Shown here piece after piece: positions 1 to 6,824 of a stretch of 9,024 nucleotides of DNA. The position numbers and the translations under genes are program-made. The stretch spans positions 1 through 9,024 of the forward strand of contig JAQCHG010000035.1 in the NCBI GenBank assembly GCA_027619675.1, given 5' to 3'. How positions within the stretch are numbered: position 1 is the stretch's first letter; every line of letters begins with the position of its first letter. Under the pieces are notes generated by a model. That model was not told the DNA's origin. It searched no databases and saw nothing but the letters and a program-made list of their open reading frames with translations. The DNA is from Cyanobacteriota bacterium (GTDB lineage Bacteria > Cyanobacteriota > Cyanobacteriia > Phormidesmidales > Phormidesmidaceae).

Positions 1-347
1 AGGAAGACGGTTTCCAGGTCATTGGCCAGGGTTTTGTTGGTGTGGGCCATCTGGAGTTCTTTTTCAAAATCCGACAGCACCCGTAATCCCCGCAGCAGTA
101 CCTGGGCCTTTCGCATTCTGGCATAGGTCACCGTCAGCCCGTTGAAACAGTCTACTTCAACATTTTTCAGGGTTTTGACGGACTCACGGATTTGGGCCAT
201 GCGGTGATCGGCATCAAACAGGGGTCGTTTGTTGGGGTTGAGGGACACCACCACCACGATGGTCTCAAACAGGCGGCTGGCCCGCTGAATGATGTCGAGG
301 TGGCCGTAGGTGATGGGGTCAAAGCTGCCGGGGTAGATGGCAATCAC
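1..347 (-). CDS. coaD: Pantetheine-phosphate adenylyltransferase, 5' part
   Basis: This cytosolic enzyme transfers AMP from ATP to 4'-phosphopantetheine, giving dephospho-CoA, the penultimate step of CoA synthesis. The first 115 codons are present and the 3' end runs off the left edge; the family is usually about 160 residues. The N-terminus reads [16 protein letters not shown], with the (T/H)xGH-type nucleotidyltransferase motif (TYGH, residues 13-16). Further on come NPNKRPLF (about 37-44) and [17 protein letters not shown] (about 84-100), both typical of CoaD. The C-terminal ISSxxxR-type motif lies beyond the window. The start is GTG at 345-347, chosen because homologs begin exactly at this strand; the frame stays open upstream but offers no better start. 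No strong Shine-Dalgarno sequence is visible. The identification is secure from sequence. Confidence 0.95.
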   Translation of the reverse strand, partial: MIAIYPGSFDPITYGHLDIIQRASRLFETIVVVVSLNPNKRPLFDADHRMAQIRESVKTLKNVEVDCFNGLTVTYARMRKAQVLLRGLRVLSDFEKELQMAHTNKTLANDLETVF

Positions 348-597
348 AGCGATGGCAAGGGCAGAGGAAGGGGCAAACAGGCAGGCAGAATAGGGCGATT
401 ATACCGACTCCGGCGCGTCATCTCTTCACACGGGTGCCCTGGTCTTCGCGCAGGTGCCTGGGCCTCATTGGTCTAACTTATGGGGGCGATACCGCACGGC
501 GTACACAGGACTTACGCAGTCACCCTGACTGGCACTACCGATAGGGAACCACACCCCAGCCCAGGATGGCGATGCCCCTTGAGGCTGGGCAGCCCCT
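348..597. other. Intergenic region between coaD and miaE
   Basis: This 250-bp spacer holds no convincing gene. It contains the candidate coaD -10 box, a perfect 6-bp inverted repeat with a 3-nt loop (CAGTCA at 517-522, TGACTG at 526-531), and a 7-bp inverted repeat (CCCAGCC at 555-561, GGCTGGG at 583-589). The second repeat lies just past the miaE stop on the minus strand and could fold in its 3' end. Neither hairpin has a following T-run, so I do not call them intrinsic terminators. ACAGGACTTACGCAGT at 505-520 resembles a motif I recall at the ends of some cyanobacterial mobile repeats. Confidence 0.4.
398..403 (-). promoter_or_regulatory. Possible -10 box for coaD
   Basis: The minus strand reads TATAAT here, a perfect match to the sigma-70 -10 consensus, about 50 nt before the coaD GTG. 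At the expected -35 distance (421-426) the sequence is AAGAGA, which is a poor match, so this rests on one hexamer only. Confidence 0.35.
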
Positions 598-1206
598 TTA
601 GCTATGGATGCGGGGTTGGGGATGGAGGGTGGCAAGGATCTCCCCTTCCCGTTGGGCTAAGGTGTGCAGGCGATCGCCCACTTCATCGCGATCAAAATAG
701 GTGGTGGCCAGCACCCAGTAAATGCCGTAATGGCGAGCTTCAGAGGCCATCAAACTGCGGTAAAAGCGGGCCAGGTCAGGCTCGGGGCAATGGTCTGCCA
801 GCAGGCCCAAGCGTTCGTGGCTGCGGGCCTCAATCAGGGCTGCCACCAGGAGGGAATCCAGCAGGCGATCGGGTTCTTGGCGGCGGATTTCGCGGCTCAG
901 GGCGGCTCCGTAGGGGGGCGCGGGCAGCGACCGCAGGGGCACGCCCCGTTGGTCGAGCCACTGGTTGACCTGTTCAAAATGGCTGAGTTCCTCCTGGGCG
1001 ATCGCCGTCAGGGCGCGCACCAGCTTGGCGTTGGAGGGATAGCGGAACATTAGGTTCAGGGCCACCCCCGCCGCCTTGCGCTCACAGTGGGAATGGTCTA
1101 GCAAGATCGTGTCCAAGTCCCCCAGGGCTTGGGTCAGCCATGCCTCGGAGGTGGCGGTTTGCAGCAGCTTAATGGTGGCAAAGGCGGCGATCGCCATGGG
1201 ATACAT
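598..1206 (-). CDS. miaE: tRNA-(ms2io6A)-hydroxylase, MiaE
   Basis: MiaE is an O2-dependent non-haem diiron enzyme. It hydroxylates the isopentenyl group of ms2i6A at position 37 of tRNAs reading U-initial codons, acting after MiaA and MiaB. The 202-residue product is a four-helix ferritin-like protein with two duplicated metal-ligand sets. The first is Glu42 (HCERKAA) with the ExxH at Glu73-His76 (EELSHFEQ). The second is Glu126 (EARSHERL) with the ExxH at Glu156-His159 (SEARHYG). All expected ligands are present and the length is normal for the family. The start is ATG at 1206; a second in-frame ATG at 1197 gives a product only three residues shorter and overlaps a HIP1 site. Neither has a good Shine-Dalgarno. 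It has its own spacers on both sides, so it is probably not co-transcribed with coaD or the ABC gene. Confidence 0.93.
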   Translation of the reverse strand: MYPMAIAAFATIKLLQTATSEAWLTQALGDLDTILLDHSHCERKAAGVALNLMFRYPSNAKLVRALTAIAQEELSHFEQVNQWLDQRGVPLRSLPAPPYGAALSREIRRQEPDRLLDSLLVAALIEARSHERLGLLADHCPEPDLARFYRSLMASEARHYGIYWVLATTYFDRDEVGDRLHTLAQREGEILATLHPQPRIHS

Positions 1207-1287
1207 CTGCCCACAGCCTGGGGCAGCAGTAGAAGTCAGTCCCCATCATAATCGGGATCCTGGGGGAGCTTGGCCCTAGCGACGGCT

Positions 1288-1326
1288 GGGGGAAGGGCTG
1301 GGGAAATGCGGGTAATGGGCTGGGGG
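1288..1326 (+). repeat. G-quadruplex-type G-tract run with three GGCTGGGG direct repeats
   Basis: On the plus strand, six runs of three or more G (1288-1292, 1295-1297, 1300-1303, 1310-1312, 1317-1319, 1322-1326) are separated by loops of 2, 2, 6, 4 and 2 nt. This satisfies the usual G3+N1-7 quadruplex pattern with spare tracts. The unit GGCTGGGG(G)AA occurs three times (1284-1294, 1296-1305, 1318-1328). The run sits between the ABC gene stop and the miaE start, both minus strand, so the transcripts would carry the C-rich complement. Confidence 0.6.
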
Positions 1327-1345
1327 AATACGAAATTACGGATGA

Positions 1346-3094
1346 CTACCGCAGCACCTCTTCGAGCTTGTGTTGCTCCCAAAGGGACTGATACAGACCG
1401 GGGCGGGCCACTAGGCGATCGTGATCCCCCACCTGGACGATGCGGCCCTGATCCATCACCAAAATGCGATCGGCCATGGCCGCTGCCCCCATCTGGTGGG
1501 AGATGAAAATCACCGTTTGCTGTTGGGTCCCCGCCTTCAAATTATTGAGGATGTGGGTGGCGGTTTGGTTATCGACGCTGGAGAGGGCATCGTCTAGGAC
1601 CAAAATTGGGGCATCAATCATCAAGGCGCGGGAGAGGGCGGTGCGCTGGCGTTGACCGCCAGATAGGGTGATGCCCCGTTCCCCCACCAGGGTGGCGTAC
1701 TGTTTGGGGAAGTTTTGAATCTCAGGATCAATCTGGGCCAGTTTGGCAGCATGTTGCACCTCCCGCAGGGCCGCGAGGGGATCGCCGTAGCGGATGTTGT
1801 CCTGAATGGTGTTGCTAAACAAAAAGCTTTCTTGGGGCACGTAGGCGATCGCCCGCCGCAGATCCCCCAGGGCAATGCGGGTAATGTCGTGGCCGTCCAG
1901 AAAAATCTGACCAGGGCCGATGTCCAGCAGCCGGGGCAGGGCATTGGCCAGGGTAGATTTGCCGGAGCCAATGGGGCCGACAATGGCCACCGTTTCCCCT
2001 GGCTCTAGGCTGAAGGTGACGCCATCTAGGGCGGACCGGGGAGCATCGGGATAGGTGTAGACCAGATTGCGGGCCGCCAGTCGCCCCTGAATTTGGCTGG
2101 GGATCAGGGTCAGGGGCTGGGGACCATTGGCGATTTTGGGTTGGCTGGTGAGGATGGCTTCGACGCGATCGATGCTCACCTCCCCCCGTTGGTAGGCGGT
2201 GATGGTGAACCCCAGTAGAGCCGTGGGGAACACCAGCCGCTCCACGTATAAAATCATCGCCACAAAATCGCCAACGGTCAGCGCCCCGTTGGCGATTTCC
2301 CCCGCCCCGGAGGCCAGGATCACCAGCAAACTAATGCTGGCCAAGCCCCCCAACAGGGGAAACAGGGTGTTGCGGGTGCGGGCCAGGGTGAGGTTGGCAT
2401 CCAGCAGGTCGTCGTTGAGGGCGGCAAAGGCTTGGCGTTCGTTATCTTCCTGGGCGTAGATCTTGATCAGGGCGATGCCGCTCATGTCCTCTTGAATCAA
2501 ATCGCTGAGGCGAGAGGTGGCCTGCTGCACCCGCAACTGCTGATTGCGCAGGCGGTGGCTAAACACCTGCACCAGGATCAACATGACCGGATACACCAGC
2601 AGCGCCACCACCGTCAGCCGCACGCTGAGGGATAGCATCACCGGCACAGTGAGGGCGTAGGCAAATAGGGTATTCACCAGGCTCAGCACCGCAAACCCCA
2701 GCAGGCGACGCACGTTTTCCACATCACTGGTGGCGCGGCTGATCAATTCCCCCGGCGTATTTTGAGCAAAGTAGGTGGGCTCCATAGCCAGCAGGTGCTC
2801 AAAGATATTCTGCTTGAGGTCAAATTCCACCTGGCGACCAACGCCAAACAGCAAAATCCGTGAGCCCATGCGGATGCCCCACATGATGGAGGCCAGCAAC
2901 AGTACGATCCCGGCATATTGGGAAATTTGTCCAAGGCTAAAGCTGACCCGCAGTTGGTCAATGCCGTCACGAATCAGCAGGGGAATCCAAACCCCAACGA
3001 TATTCACCAACAGGAGGGCCAGCACCCCTAGGGATGCCTGCCGCCAGTGGGGTTTGAGGTAGGCCCCGAGCTTTTGCAGATGAGATCGCGCCAT
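1346..3094 (-). CDS. ABC exporter, fused membrane domain and ATPase (MdlA/YheI-like half-transporter)
   Basis: A 582-residue half-transporter of the type IV (MsbA/LmrA/MdlA) exporter fold, acting as a dimer in the cytoplasmic membrane. Residues 1-310 hold the six-helix membrane domain, with TPGELISRATSDVENVRR (about 113-130) in the intracellular coupling region. Residues 330-582 are the ATPase: Walker A GPIGSGKST (373-381), Q-loop Gln421 (YVPQESF), signature LSGGQRQR (477-484), Walker B ILVLDD ending at Asp501-Asp502, D-loop SSVD, and switch His533 (ISHQMG). The residue after the Walker B Asp is Asp502 instead of the usual catalytic Glu. Asp at this place is typical of MdlA and YheI/BmrC-type subunits, which often pair with a second half-transporter; no partner lies in this window. 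The start is ATG at 3094 with only GGAAATTGG upstream. The substrate cannot be told from sequence; drugs, lipids and peptides are all possible. Confidence 0.93.
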   Translation of the reverse strand: MARSHLQKLGAYLKPHWRQASLGVLALLLVNIVGVWIPLLIRDGIDQLRVSFSLGQISQYAGIVLLLASIMWGIRMGSRILLFGVGRQVEFDLKQNIFEHLLAMEPTYFAQNTPGELISRATSDVENVRRLLGFAVLSLVNTLFAYALTVPVMLSLSVRLTVVALLVYPVMLILVQVFSHRLRNQQLRVQQATSRLSDLIQEDMSGIALIKIYAQEDNERQAFAALNDDLLDANLTLARTRNTLFPLLGGLASISLLVILASGAGEIANGALTVGDFVAMILYVERLVFPTALLGFTITAYQRGEVSIDRVEAILTSQPKIANGPQPLTLIPSQIQGRLAARNLVYTYPDAPRSALDGVTFSLEPGETVAIVGPIGSGKSTLANALPRLLDIGPGQIFLDGHDITRIALGDLRRAIAYVPQESFLFSNTIQDNIRYGDPLAALREVQHAAKLAQIDPEIQNFPKQYATLVGERGITLSGGQRQRTALSRALMIDAPILVLDDALSSVDNQTATHILNNLKAGTQQQTVIFISHQMGAAAMADRILVMDQGRIVQVGDHDRLVARPGLYQSLWEQHKLEEVLR

Positions 3095-3317
3095 CCAATT
3101 TCCATTTGCGCTGCTTTCCCATCCTAGGCCGTGTGGACAATCAACGACGGAATCCTAACCGGGGCAGCAGGGCCAAGCCCATTCCCACCCATTAGCCAGG
3201 AGCCGTCACCGTCGGGTAACCAAGCAACTGGGTTGGATTGTCCACGGCCCTGGAAGGACAGCGATCGCCCGCTTGATGGGGCGATCGCTGTCCTTCCAGG
3301 GCAAAGCCAAGGGGATC
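3095..3317. other. Intergenic region upstream of the ABC gene
   Basis: The 223 bp between two minus-strand genes contain no supported gene. They hold the long HIP1 hairpin listed separately and a 10-bp inverted repeat with arms far apart (GTGGACAATC at 3133-3142, GATTGTCCAC at 3236-3245). I found no convincing -35/-10 pair for the ABC gene. Confidence 0.4.
3247..3302 (-). terminator. Perfect 24-bp inverted repeat with HIP1 in both arms
   Basis: Positions 3247-3270 and 3279-3302 are exact reverse complements, 24 of 24, with an 8-nt loop (3271-3278). Each arm contains one GCGATCGC. The repeat begins 15 nt past the stop of the DUF218 gene on the minus strand, the place of a terminator or an mRNA 3'-end stabiliser. 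No T-run follows on either strand, so it is not a standard intrinsic terminator. It could instead be a copy of a dispersed cyanobacterial palindromic element. The structure is certain; the role is inferred. Confidence 0.55.
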
Positions 3318-4442
3318 TTACGGCGAGGGAATAATCTCCACCACCTTGCTCCAGGTGACGTTGAAGCCCGGTAGCCACCCCCGCAGGAAGTAGTACATGG
3401 AGGTGAGCAACTCGTTCCAATAGCGGGTGGTGAGGCGCAGGGCCTCTACACTGGGCACAAGGTTAGAGAGCACGGCCAGGGTGTCGCTGGCGCGAATGCT
3501 GCTGCTGCCATAGAGATCCGTGGGCCAGGCCACAGCGTCTAGACCGCGTTTTTCAAAGGCGAGGGCGGTGCGGCGCATGGTCAGGGCGGGGGCGACGATC
3601 GCCACCCGGTTGGCATCCCGACGGTTGCCCCCCTCGGGGCTGATCAGTTGCCGTTCTTCCATGAACTGCCGCACCTCCCGCACGATGCGATTCACATCCA
3701 TGCCGGCGTTGTTAATGCTGGCGATCGCCCCAGCCGGAACCCCATTACTGGTGAGCAGTTGGCGCAGCACCTGTTCCTTATTGGCCTTTTCTTCCGCACT
3801 GCCGTAGGCGGGGCCAGCGGTGACAATCACAAAGGGATCGCTGCCGTTGCGCCGCAGGATGTCGTAGAGTCGCCCAGCGCTGATCAAGCGCGTGGTCAGG
3901 CTGGGGTCAATGTCACCGCTCACCGCATCAATTTGGCTGGGCAGGTTTTCCGCTGGACTGATCACGTCCATGTTTTCCCCCATCACCACCAGGGTGACCA
4001 CCCGGTTGAGGGGGGCGGTCTCCGGTACATCCACCGGACAGACATCGGTACAGATGCCCCGCTGGGCCTCATAGGCCTGCCGTACAGAATCTTCTGCCTG
4101 ACCCACCAGGGTGCGGGCAAACAGGGGCACGCTGGACACCAACAAAATGGCCAGGGCCGCAATCACGTACTGGCTTTTGATTTTCTTGGGTCCCTCCGCC
4201 AGGGCAATGGCCAGCAGCAGCACCGATCCCCCCAAGGGGGTGAGGGGCATGGAGATAATGCGCCAGAGGGTACCGATGGTTTCATCGTTGGGATCAACGA
4301 AGGCCAGCACAATTAAAGCCAAGACAATGGCTCCCCCAAACCAAGTTAAGAACTTGCGGGGAATGAACTTGAGCAGCACATACCAGATCAGGAGTCCGAC
4401 GGCGGCCCACAGCAGAATTTGGGTGAGCAGAGTTAGCAGCAT
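3318..4442 (-). CDS. Divergent YdcF/SanA-like (DUF218) membrane protein
   Basis: The predicted product is 374 residues. The N-terminal third is hydrophobic, with about four membrane segments (roughly residues 1-24, 36-49, 61-82 and 93-108), followed by a DUF218-type domain from about 148 to 350. Recognisable parts are the first strand VVTLVVMGEN, the helix LTTRLISAGRLYDILRR (about 182-198), FVIVTAG, and VAIVAPALTMRRTALAFEKRGL (split here as VAIVAPALTM and RRTALAFEKRGL). DUF218 proteins are linked to cell-envelope functions in other bacteria, but their chemistry is poorly known. Where the family usually has SAxHM, this protein has APALTM, so the common His is absent. A CxxxC pair (Cys131, Cys135) sits after the last membrane segment and could form a disulfide. 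The start is uncertain: I chose ATG at 4442 because the first membrane helix begins there, but an ATG at 4493 and a GTG at 4511 are in frame. No start has a clear Shine-Dalgarno. Confidence 0.8.
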   Translation of the reverse strand: MLLTLLTQILLWAAVGLLIWYVLLKFIPRKFLTWFGGAIVLALIVLAFVDPNDETIGTLWRIISMPLTPLGGSVLLLAIALAEGPKKIKSQYVIAALAILLVSSVPLFARTLVGQAEDSVRQAYEAQRGICTDVCPVDVPETAPLNRVVTLVVMGENMDVISPAENLPSQIDAVSGDIDPSLTTRLISAGRLYDILRRNGSDPFVIVTAGPAYGSAEEKANKEQVLRQLLTSNGVPAGAIASINNAGMDVNRIVREVRQFMEERQLISPEGGNRRDANRVAIVAPALTMRRTALAFEKRGLDAVAWPTDLYGSSSIRASDTLAVLSNLVPSVEALRLTTRYWNELLTSMYYFLRGWLPGFNVTWSKVVEIIPSP

Positions 4443-4511
4443 GGCGGGGCAGAATGCAGGGGCGATGGTCCCTGAGGACCGTTTTTCAGCCATCGCGGCG
4501 GGATAGCCCAC

Positions 4512-4847
4512 ACCGCGATCAAGATCCGCACAAGGTGGCGGCAGGACGACTCCAGAGAACCTTCAGGATGAGGCAGGGTCGGGATCTTTCAACGACGGTG
4601 AAATCGCCCGACTGTCTCACGAATGATACATTTGCTCAACGGTCGTGACACAAAGAATCTACGGGTTTAGCCGTAAAATCCTCAAAACTATAGACAAAAC
4701 CGGAGGGGAATACTGTTAAGTTCCCCTCCGGTAATACGGACGTTTTATTCAAAAAGACGGTCCTCGGCTGTTCCAGAACCGTTGGCTAACCATCCGTCTG
4801 TGGCCTCCACGCCCATCCAGCTCAGGACGCGGAGATCACGAGGGCTG
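4512..4847. other. Intergenic region between the DUF218 and PEP-CTERM genes
   Basis: This stretch of about 336 bp (405 bp from the preferred DUF218 start) has no supported gene on either strand. Its left part should hold the DUF218 promoter; on the minus strand a TATCAT hexamer (4624-4629) is a possible -10, but with no good -35. Its right part holds the terminator described separately. A 7-bp inverted repeat (ATCGCGG at 4492-4498, CCGCGAT at 4513-4519) lies over the alternative DUF218 start codons and could fold in the mRNA leader. Confidence 0.4.
4692..4732 (-). terminator. Intrinsic terminator of the PEP-CTERM gene
   Basis: A perfect 12-bp inverted repeat (4699-4710 with 4721-4732, stem ACCGGAGGGGAA) has a 10-nt loop. 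Read on the minus strand it is followed at once by TTTTGTC, with a second TTTTG about ten bases further on. It lies about 116 nt after the stop of the PEP-CTERM gene and upstream of the DUF218 gene, separating the two transcripts. Confidence 0.7.
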
Positions 4848-6521
4848 CTAGTTGTGGCTAGAACGCTGCCCCTTACGGCCCAGCACGCCCACCCCTACGG
4901 CCCCGAGGGTCAGCAGCCCCATGGCGGTACCCGGTTCTGGCACAGACGCCGCGTAGACCGTGGTGCTGCCGCTGATCTCGTTGGTGACCACCACCAGGGC
5001 CTTACCCGTGGGGCTCTGATCGCGGCGGATGAAGAGCACCCCTTCCGGCCCCAGATCTCCGGCTTCGGGGGTTTCTGCATCGGCGCTAAAGTTGCGGTTG
5101 TTGACGTAGTTGACGAACTGGGGATTGTTGGGGTCGGTGATGTCGTACATCATGATGCCCCCAACCCGCTCTAGGCCAATGAAGGCATAGATGCGGCCAC
5201 CCACCATGCCGATGGTGATTCCTTCGGGTTCAGGGCCTTTATCGTCACTGCGGTTGTCGAAGGAGTCGTTGTCGTCGTTGGTGGCGTTGAAATTTTCAGG
5301 GAGTAAATTGGCGAGAATTTGCTCAAACTGATCGCCACTGTCCCACACCAACTTGCCTTCGGCATCCCAGATAGAGAAGGACCGCGCCCCGTAGGAAAAG
5401 AGCTGATCGAAGTCGCCGTCGTTGTCGGTGTCTCCCAAGGTGTTGGTGATATTCAGGCGACCTAGATTTTCGTTTTCCTGCAATACGTCTGCATTGGGAA
5501 AGGCGTCGGGGTCTAGGGTTAAGTCGCCAATCCGGTCTTCTTCAGAGAATCCGTCATAATCCCGAGCGTCCCCTTCGTTGGCGCTGACGATGTAGGTTTT
5601 GCCATCTACTTCGTAGGTGGCGATCGCGTCGGGCTGGTACATCCCGAAGACGGGGTGATTTTGGATGTTGATGCTATCGTCCCGGTTGCTGGCATCTAGC
5701 CCATTCCCCGGCAGATTGTGGTTCTTGTATCCCAAGGGCACGATGTCGGTGAATTCCCCGGTTTCCAGATCCAAAATGCCAAAGGCGTTGTTTTCTTGCA
5801 GGCTGACGTAGGCGGTTTTGCCATCGGGGGACACGGCAATGTATTCCGGCTCTAGGTCTTGGGAAACGCTGGCCCCCGGCCCAAAGATCCGAACCCCGGC
5901 ATCAATCAAGGCTTGCTTCTGGGCGTCAAATTGATTGAAGGTGGCGGTTGTGACATCCCCGTTGGTCAAGCTGCCAATGCCGCCGGAGACATCAATAATG
6001 CTGACGGATCCTTCCGGATCCACGTCCCCATCTTCGTACCCAGAAGGTTCACCTTCGTTCGCCACCAGCAGCTTGTTGCCGTCGGGGGTAAAGGTGAGCA
6101 TGTCGGGCAGGGAGCCCACCTGCACGGCATTTTGGTAAATCCCATTGAGGTCGAAGAACAGCACGCTGCCTGGATCCTGAGCATTTTTGGCGGCAACGGC
6201 GGCGGCAATGTAGCCCCGGTCGTTGAAGGCGACGCTATTGATCCCCCCCAGGTCAAGAGCCTTGATGTCGATGGTGCTGAACAGGCTCAACACCCCCTCA
6301 TCAGACAGATTCAGAATGTCAATGGTGTTGAGGTTGGCATTGGTGACAAACAGGCGATTCACCCCAGGGGCGAAGGTGGCGATTTCCGCCGCTCCGCCGT
6401 CAAAGACCCCCGTTTCGTAGGTGCTGAGGGGGGTCAAACTAAAGGCTGAGGCGGGGGTGGCGATCGCCCCCAGCAGGAGCGCACAGGGGGCAGCAGCGGT
6501 GAGTAGATTGCGAATCAGCAT
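4848..6521 (-). CDS. Secreted choice-of-anchor I family protein with PEP-CTERM signal
   Basis: The 557-residue product carries an export signal at residues 1-26 (hydrophobic core ALLLGAIA, cleavage after ATPASA). The body is a beta-propeller-like domain of repeated strands, as in choice-of-anchor I proteins: GGAAEIATFAPGVNRLFVTN (about 42-61), LTFTPDGNKLLVANEGEPSG (about 142-161), EYIAVSPDGKTAYVSLQENN (about 226-245), IVSANEGDARDYDG and EGITIGMVGGRIYAFIGLER. Acidic stretches (DTDNDGDFD, 364-372, and a second at about 412-430) look like calcium-binding loops. The C-terminus is a PEP-CTERM sorting tail: VPEPG at 527-531, a hydrophobic segment, then RK at 549-550. Such tails are processed by an exosortase, so the protein should end up at the envelope or outside. 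Related proteins are sometimes annotated as alkaline phosphatase or phytase-like, but I see no catalytic residues that prove this. The start is ATG at 6521; no Shine-Dalgarno. Confidence 0.88.
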   Translation of the reverse strand: MLIRNLLTAAAPCALLLGAIATPASAFSLTPLSTYETGVFDGGAAEIATFAPGVNRLFVTNANLNTIDILNLSDEGVLSLFSTIDIKALDLGGINSVAFNDRGYIAAAVAAKNAQDPGSVLFFDLNGIYQNAVQVGSLPDMLTFTPDGNKLLVANEGEPSGYEDGDVDPEGSVSIIDVSGGIGSLTNGDVTTATFNQFDAQKQALIDAGVRIFGPGASVSQDLEPEYIAVSPDGKTAYVSLQENNAFGILDLETGEFTDIVPLGYKNHNLPGNGLDASNRDDSINIQNHPVFGMYQPDAIATYEVDGKTYIVSANEGDARDYDGFSEEDRIGDLTLDPDAFPNADVLQENENLGRLNITNTLGDTDNDGDFDQLFSYGARSFSIWDAEGKLVWDSGDQFEQILANLLPENFNATNDDNDSFDNRSDDKGPEPEGITIGMVGGRIYAFIGLERVGGIMMYDITDPNNPQFVNYVNNRNFSADAETPEAGDLGPEGVLFIRRDQSPTGKALVVVTNEISGSTTVYAASVPEPGTAMGLLTLGAVGVGVLGRKGQRSSHN

Positions 6522-6643
6522 AGTGGGTAAGCAGGGACAGCCATAGACAGCACACAGCTAGCCCCTGCCCCCGCACAAATATCTGGCGACGAGGAAGCAC
6601 AGATCATCTGGGGGGAGGCAAGGGCCAGCTTCGGTGACCGCTG

Positions 6644-6684
6644 GAGTGCCTAAAAACACTCAGCACTCTGGAAAATACTGAGTG
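6644..6684 (-). promoter_or_regulatory. Alternative hairpins with T-run in the PEP-CTERM gene leader
   Basis: A 7-bp inverted repeat (CACTCAG 6657-6663, CTGAGTG 6678-6684) is followed on the minus strand by TTTTTAGG, as in an intrinsic terminator. A second, competing repeat pairs GAGTGC (6644-6649) with GCACTC (6663-6668). GAGTG and CACTC each occur twice here, so several exclusive pairings are possible. The site is about 125-160 nt upstream of the PEP-CTERM start, where an attenuator would act if transcription begins further up. Confidence 0.35.
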
Positions 6685-6707
6685 AGCATTAACGGATGGC
6701 TGAGGAC

Positions 6708-6726
6708 AGGTTAATCCTCGGTAAAG
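6708..6726 (-). promoter_or_regulatory. PHO-box-like pair
   Basis: On the minus strand CTTTACCG and ATTAACCT are separated by 3 bp, the 11-bp period of cyanobacterial PHO boxes (PhoB/SphR sites of the CTTAACCT type). By eye the second unit matches 7 of 8 and the first 6 of 8. It lies about 190 bp upstream of the PEP-CTERM gene. Two imperfect units are weak evidence. Confidence 0.25.
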
Positions 6727-6791
6727 TTACGGAGCCTTCATTAAAGCTTCATGCTGGGGCTGGTATGGCCCTATCTCTTCATCTCTACTTC

Positions 6792-6809
6792 ATGATCAGG
6801 ATGATCAGG
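6792..6809. repeat. 9-bp tandem repeat
   Basis: ATGATCAGG occurs twice with no gap (6792-6800 and 6801-6809) in the divergent control region. It could be a pair of protein sites or a small slippage product. Confidence 0.6.
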
Positions 6810-6824
6810 GTTGTGTGACCCCAT

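Noticed and set aside
192..968. Plus-strand open frames over coaD and miaE (192-476, 480-968, 664-1053)
   Set aside because: They lie antisense to two securely identified genes, have low-complexity G/P/R-rich products and no recognisable domain; high G+C leaves such frames open.
1207..1345. Rho-dependent termination in the C-rich, G-poor minus-strand RNA
   Set aside because: Cyanobacteria generally lack Rho, so a rut-like composition has no meaning here.
3133..3245. 10-bp inverted repeat GTGGACAATC / GATTGTCCAC
   Set aside because: The arms are 93 nt apart with no further pairing or flanking duplication, so neither a hairpin nor a mobile element is supported.
3648..4316. Plus-strand 222-codon frame opposite the DUF218 gene
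   Set aside because: Shadow of the minus-strand gene; the His/Gly/Gln-rich product has no family features.
4755..4799. AGACGG/CCGTCT repeat with T-run as a second terminator of the PEP-CTERM gene
   Set aside because: The 6-bp stem encloses a loop of over 30 nt; the nearby 12-bp stem with T-run is a much better terminator.
5859..6449. Plus-strand 196-codon frame opposite the PEP-CTERM gene
   Set aside because: Antisense shadow of a gene with signal peptide, domain body and sorting tail all in one frame.
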